The notes below the pieces were generated by a model, which was not told the origin of the DNA, did not search any database, and saw only the letters and a list, made by a program, of their open reading frames with translations. Positions 59,501 to 64,000 of a DNA stretch of 64,000 bases are shown here, in pieces. Positions within the stretch are counted from its first letter, which is position 1. The number at the start of each line of letters is the position of its first letter. Made by a program: the position numbers and the translations under genes. Origin of the DNA: Brachycybe producta (lineage: Eukaryota > Arthropoda > Diplopoda > Playtdesmida > Andrognathidae); contig JAUPFP010000025.1 in NCBI GenBank assembly GCA_036925085.1, positions 558,001 through 622,000 of the forward strand, in the 5' to 3' direction.

Positions 59501-62500
59501 ATTTCTTTTGGAGTAGCACCACGATCGCAACAGTTGCATGACCTTCTAAAGGCTATATCTATCTTAAATGACCGCGCGGGTTGGCGGTGGAGACTAGCTA
59601 TTGGAGGATTATATTAAGCCGGGAATTCACCAAAATAGCGACCAAGAAAGAGCAAGCAAACATTCACTCGCTCGTGTACATGGCGGTACATCAAAGAACT
59701 GTTTGTGCTTGTTTAGTGTGGACGTTGATTATTGTATTGTTGAAATGCTTGTGCAGTTTAGAGTGCTGTAAACGATGGAGCAACTGCAAAAAAAGAATAT
59801 TAGCTACGGTATGGATGCAAGGTGAGCATTTCAAGGGAACACCAGCAAACATCGGCGAGCGCAAGCAAATGTTTGCTCTTGCTCGCTCTTTTGGGGAATA
59901 CTCAGCTTTAGAGTAATGGGCGGTTCGGCTCTTGCATTAGAGACCAAATTCACATCCTTAAACCGACAGGATGCTCTAACCAAATGACCTAGAAGCATTA
60001 CGCAAAAGAGATTCGAGGTTTACTTTATAAAAAGAAATAGAAAGATAGGGGAAGGTAAGAGAACCTTGAAGAGAAAAAAGCTATACAATTAAAAGCGTAC
60101 TCACCAAAAGCAGAATTAACCAGAGTTTCAAAATCACCTGTTCATAAAACTTCTTATTTAATGTTTCTCATTTGAAGCGCGGGTTCGAAATGGTATTGGC
60201 TCCGGCTGTTGTTTCGCCACAGCCACAGCCATCGCCGGCGCCACCTCAAGGGGGAGCACTTTTGGTGCCGCAACTTAGTCATCAACAGGAACTTCTTGAC
60301 AATCCACTTGGGCTTGTTTCCACTCCTACATCTAAGAAGGAGGAACCACTCAGTGCGAGAGGTGTAGAGCGTGATGTTAACTGCTTGAAATTAGACGCTC
60401 AGATGACTAGCGAGCGCGATTTCGAAAGCGTTCAGAAACAACCTTTTCGTCAACAAGAAACTTCGAATGTCATTCCTTTGGACCTGTCTAGTAGAGCTGC
60501 ACCTCAAGGTCAGTCTGCTGCCGAAGAAGATGTTGGAATTTCATTACGACGATCTCTTCGAGGTGTCGGAGAATCGGCGTCTCAAACGAGAGATGTTTCT
60601 TCTCCTAATTCTGTTGCGTCCAGACCTGAGGAAGATGTTAATCGACGTCACGGTCCTTATCCAGATTTGCCAGATCAAGGTACTTTTTGCAGTAACTTGA
60701 ATTTCATGTTGTTTTAATACGTAAACGCGCCTCATACTTTGTAGCAAAATTAACAGAAACCTGAAAAGTGGGTTAAAACTAGAAGAGTAGCTCATTTTCA
60801 TGATATCTTTCAATATAAACTTTTTATGTTATTTTGAAACCGATTTCTACTTTTAATCAGATGCTATTTTTTTTATTTTTGTCCACAAAAAGTTTATTTT
60901 GAAAGATATTAACATGAATATATTGTTTCTGTTACCATTCTAGTTTCTAACACATTTGCGATTCCTCCTTAAGATTGCTCTTCTGAAACTGCAGATTGCC
61001 TAGAGTTTGGAAATCAGCAGTTCAATTGTTTCGTTTTAGATCGTGGACGTCGTCAGTGGTCTGAACCGCGAGACGATCGTGAAGGACCGCAAGGTTCTTG
61101 GGAAAGTCGTCGTCGGTATTCGATAGGTCGAGATGAGGGGTGGGATTATCGAGATAGAGGAGGTAGCGGGCGGCGAAGGGCCGATTATCCACCGGAAAAC
61201 GATAGACGATGGGCGGAAGATCGTAGTCGAGATTACGATCGGAGTCGCGATGTAGCTTCGTACCCTCCACAACCTCCTTCTGCTCCTCATGACGATCCTT
61301 ATTATGGTTATCGTGATAGAGATAGATCGAGACCTTCGAGTCGATCTTCGACGCAAGATTACGATTCTAGAGATTCAATCCGTCCTCGTTATCCCGATCA
61401 GAGACAATATCCCTTACCCGATGACGGTAGACAACCACCACCACCACAACCTCCGAGGCCATCGTCTCGTGGTGGATACGAATCCGATCAGGATGCTCGT
61501 AGGAGAAGACAAGCCCCCGAATACGATTATTACAGAGATCCGCGTTACGCTGGTAAAGAGAAAAATGGATGCTTGGAATATAAAGAGATTTGAGATTTTT
61601 ACTTGACGCTTTTATTTTAATTTGCTTTGCGCTTAGGTTACGAAAACTATTACCAATATTCTCGCGATCCTCGATACGATCCTCGCCAATATCCTAATCC
61701 GTACTATAACGCAAACAGTTATAACTATGGATATTATGCCGAATTGTATGGTAACGATCCTCGGTATACAGCATATTACGAGTCTTTGGCAAACTACAGT
61801 CGTTACGCAGCCGCTGCTGCAGGTCAGTACGGTTACGAAGATTACGACAGACGTAGCGTACATTCGGGACGAAGTTCTGTCACTGATGATTCTCAGCTTG
61901 GCAGAGGGTTAGTGTTAATTCTGTTTTAAAATTTATAGATTTTTTTTCGAGAAAAGATTCGAAAATAATGTTGTTTGCACTTCAGTGAACCTATGTCAAA
62001 TGCTTTTCATCGAGATAGTCCCAGTGAAACCGTTCAGCAGCCGAGCGCAATTGACCAATCCACCATATATCCGTACGACGGATCTAGTTATTATCAAACA
62101 GATTCGTCGCAAGTCGTTGAATTCAATCAGAGTCAAACTGGCTATGTTGAGACGCCGCCACAGCGCTTAACTCCAGCAAAATTCTCGACGCCACATGTCC
62201 GTGCGACGTTTAACGATTCCGGACAACTAGTTATCGTTCCACCTAATAATATAGCAGATGGTCATGTGGCTCAAGTTGAAATTTGTGATCTTCAGGTCTG
62301 CGTTTTGCTAATTAAGTTTTGTTGGCTTTTGCTTTTTCTGAAGAAATCAATTTTGATCTTTCCATTTAAAGAGTGTCCTTAGTAACGACCCAATTGCCAA
62401 GGAACTAGAGAATTTTCCGGGTCCTTTGATACGTTGCGACACACACAAGAACGATGTGATTCAGTTTTGCCTTCAGAAAGTTCGAAAGGCTAAAGAAGAT

Positions 62501-64000
62501 GCGTCGATTCCCGATCGAGAGTCTTGCGTTCTCATCTGGGAGCTTCTCGTACTTCTGATAAGACAGAACGGAGTTAGTTGTACCACGTTTTATATTTGCG
62601 GCGATATTTTTCTTTAACCGTTCTTTTCTCTCGTATGTTTGTTAGGTTGTCGTAGGTACAGATATTGCCGAACTTTTACTTAGCGATCCAGATTCAGTCG
62701 GTAGTAACATGTCGCTCGAAACCGAACTCGTCGATAAATCTGGCGAAAACAGCAATATCAATTCGCCGGACGAAGGTGTCGTCATAACGAGAGATTTCTC
62801 GGCCACTAATTTATCAACGTTATCAAGCGAAGAACATGTTACTAAGAAATTTAGAGAGTTTCTTCTGTTCGGTCATAAGAAGGTTGTTTGTGAATTGATT
62901 TTTTTTTGTAGGTTTTGAATGTTATTTGCTAATATTTTGTGCTATGATTTGGTATTTCTTGGGTTTCAGGACGCCTTAGAATGGGCCATGAAGCATAGGT
63001 TATGGGGACACGCTCTGTTCCTCGCTTCGAAGATGGATACTCGTACTTATGCTATGGTTATGACTCGGTTGGTTGCTTTTCATCTTTTTTTTTACTTTTA
63101 AGTTCTTAAAACGAGTGTGATTTACTTTATAAAACTTTTTGTTGTTGTTTAGTTTTGCGAATTCTCTTGCACTTAACGATCCTCTTCAGAGTTTATATCA
63201 GTTGATGTCTGGCCGACAGCCGGCTGCAGTCACCGTAATTTTATTCTATCGAATCGTATTTTAATCGGTTAACTGACATTTTTTTTTTTAAATGACTTTT
63301 TAAAGTGTATTGCAGACGAGAAATGGGGAGACTGGAGACCTCATCTAGCGATGATTTTATCCAACAGTAGTCCTCGTCCAGATCTAGATCGTCGTAGTGT
63401 CGTAGCGCTCGGAGACACGTTAGGTATTTGTGGCGTCGTTGATAAGAATTCAGTTTTTTTTATGGACATGTTTAAGAAAACCGACGAAAAGTCGTTTTTT
63501 TTTAATGAACTTAGGAATGAAATTTCTAATTTTATTTTTCGATACTTAACAGCGGCTCGTGGTTGTCTACACGCGTCTCATTTCTGTTATCTAATGGCTC
63601 AAATGGATTTTGGAACATTTGCTAAGAAATCTTCTAAGCTAGTACTTATAGGATCCAATCATAGGTTCAATTAAAATAAGCGTTTTTCATACAAAAAGCA
63701 CTGTTTACAGGCTAAAATTTGAAGGGTGTTCATGCATTAATGCAATCAGAAAATGGCATTTTTTTTAAAGTCAAACAACCTAGTTAGGGACAGGAAGACA
63801 TCTTTTTCTGAAAAATGTATTTTTCTAGTTGTATTAGTTAGGAGTAATTTTTTTGTGGATAAATAGCCTCAAAACAGTCGTTTTTGTTAGAAAAAAAGCC
63901 TATTTGATATAAATTTCTTCATGATAAGACATTTAAATGATTCTGAATATTTATTTAATGCAGTTTGCCGTTTATTCGGTTCGCAACCAATGAGGCTATT
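56550..64000 (+). CDS. SEC16: SEC16, ER exit-site scaffold (5' part, runs off window)
   Basis: Peripheral ER scaffold that organises COPII assembly at exit sites. Exons: 56550-56771, 56842-57045, 57180-58318, 58792-59068, 59194-59313, 60178-60679, 61040-61552, 61637-61907, 61986-62295, 62372-62572, 62646-62882, 62970-63067, 63153-63234, 63306-63423, 63553-63664, 63964->64000. All phases agree; 1481 codons are present. The N-terminal part is disordered: Gln/Ser/Asn-rich (exons 1-3), Arg/Asp/Tyr-rich (exons 7-8: [15 protein letters not shown]). The conserved central domain starts near residue 1145 ([14 protein letters not shown]) and includes [63 protein letters not shown] and [15 protein letters not shown], as in SEC16 of other animals. 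The start [17 protein letters not shown] follows acceptor-like ATTTCAATAG at 56520, so a 5' UTR intron is possible. The C-terminal part, which binds SEC23, is outside the window. Confidence 0.95.
58390..58725. mobile_element. Family A element in SEC16 intron 3
   Basis: Complete copy about 58495-58722 (GTTTTAGAAACTAGAAGGGT, TTGATATCTTTTAAAGTAAA, AAGTTTATTTTGAAAGATAT, GAGCTACCCTTCTAGTTTCT), preceded by a right-end fragment at 58380-58445. It makes up most of the 473-bp intron. Confidence 0.75.
59430..59995 (-). mobile_element. tRNA-related SINE-like repeat in SEC16 intron 5
   Basis: On -, starting near 59995, GGTCATTTGGTTAGAGCATC resembles a tRNA D-arm with A box, followed by ATCCTGTCGGTTTAAGGAT, an anticodon-arm-like hairpin with an enlarged loop. 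The body continues on the far side of the inserted element with GTGGTGCTACTCCAAAAGAA and ends near GTAGAGCTCTTAGCAGAGCT. The B box is not clear, so tRNA origin is tentative. Confidence 0.35.
59617..59907. mobile_element. PIF/Harbinger-like MITE inside the SINE-like repeat
   Basis: Ends AGCCGGGAATTCACCAAAA and the inverse of AGCTGAGTATTCCCCAAAA; inverted similarity continues for about 55 bp (GAGCAAGCAAACATT facing AATGTTTGCTCTTGCTC). TTA lies on both sides (59614-59616 and 59908-59910), the 3-bp target typical of PIF/Harbinger. The interior is open in one frame, but no transposase motif is recognisable. Confidence 0.7.
60765..60965. mobile_element. Family A element in SEC16 intron 6
   Basis: GGGTTAAAACTAGAAGAGTA, ATGATATCTTTCAATATAAA, AAGTTTATTTTGAAAGATAT and GTTACCATTCTAGTTTCTAA. 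Occupies over half of the 360-bp intron. Confidence 0.7.

Noticed and set aside
59581..59916. 111-codon frame considered as a gene
   Set aside because: It spans the Harbinger-like MITE and the flanking SINE-like repeat in a SEC16 intron; no transposase or other motif recognised.

Overview
This is an AT-rich, intron-containing animal nuclear sequence crowded with short palindromic transposon remnants. Two intact innexins (invertebrate gap-junction proteins) exclude a vertebrate. Their sequence style, including a GDWF motif near the C-terminal tail, looks arthropod-like, and a (CCTAA)3 run matches the common arthropod telomere unit. Arthropod is my best guess; the class cannot be told from this window.

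Five genes are recognised. (1) IMP3, the U3 snoRNP protein, runs on + from 24686 to 45315 in six exons; nearly all of its 20.6 kb is intron. (2, 3) Two intronless innexin genes, on - at 28217-29251 and on + at 30369-31424, lie head to head inside the 16.3 kb second intron of IMP3. (4) SEC22, the ER-Golgi R-SNARE, is on - at 49195-52240 in five exons that were rebuilt splice site by splice site to a 213-residue protein. (5) SEC16, the scaffold of ER exit sites, starts at 56550 on + and leaves the window at exon 16, after about 1481 codons. SEC22 and SEC16 are divergent neighbours that act in the same ER-to-Golgi step.

Layout: 1-24.2 kb has no recognised gene. It holds many foldback elements, some satellites, and three weak exon candidates (14.5, 16.3 and 23.3 kb). 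24.6-45.3 kb is IMP3 with its nested innexins and many repeats. 45.4-49.1 kb is repeats plus one weak exon candidate. 49.2-52.2 kb is SEC22, whose first intron is largely a 20-bp-period minisatellite. 52.2-56.5 kb is intergenic, with a three-deep nested transposon stack, a palindrome with a telomere-like loop, a tRNA-like relic and a 31-bp minisatellite. 56.5-64 kb is SEC16.

Repeat families are named here by letter. A: ends near GTTTTAGAAACTAGAAG, by far the commonest. B: about 205 bp, ends ACAGGCAGTTAGAA, 8-9 bp target duplications, hAT-like. C: about 310 bp, ends ACCTNGTACACACA, inserted at TA. D: about 325 bp, ends GAGCTCGGATTTTTATGCA, with an inner (CAT)n tract. E: about 190 bp, ends TGTCAATCTGCGG. 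F: about 400 bp, rich in ATTCGAA. Several others are single. No element carries an intact transposase. No conserved multi-gene novel system was seen; the most unusual points are the nested innexin pair, the nested and tandemised foldback elements, and the intronic minisatellites. Family names, superfamily guesses and exon candidates are inferences from sequence reading alone.
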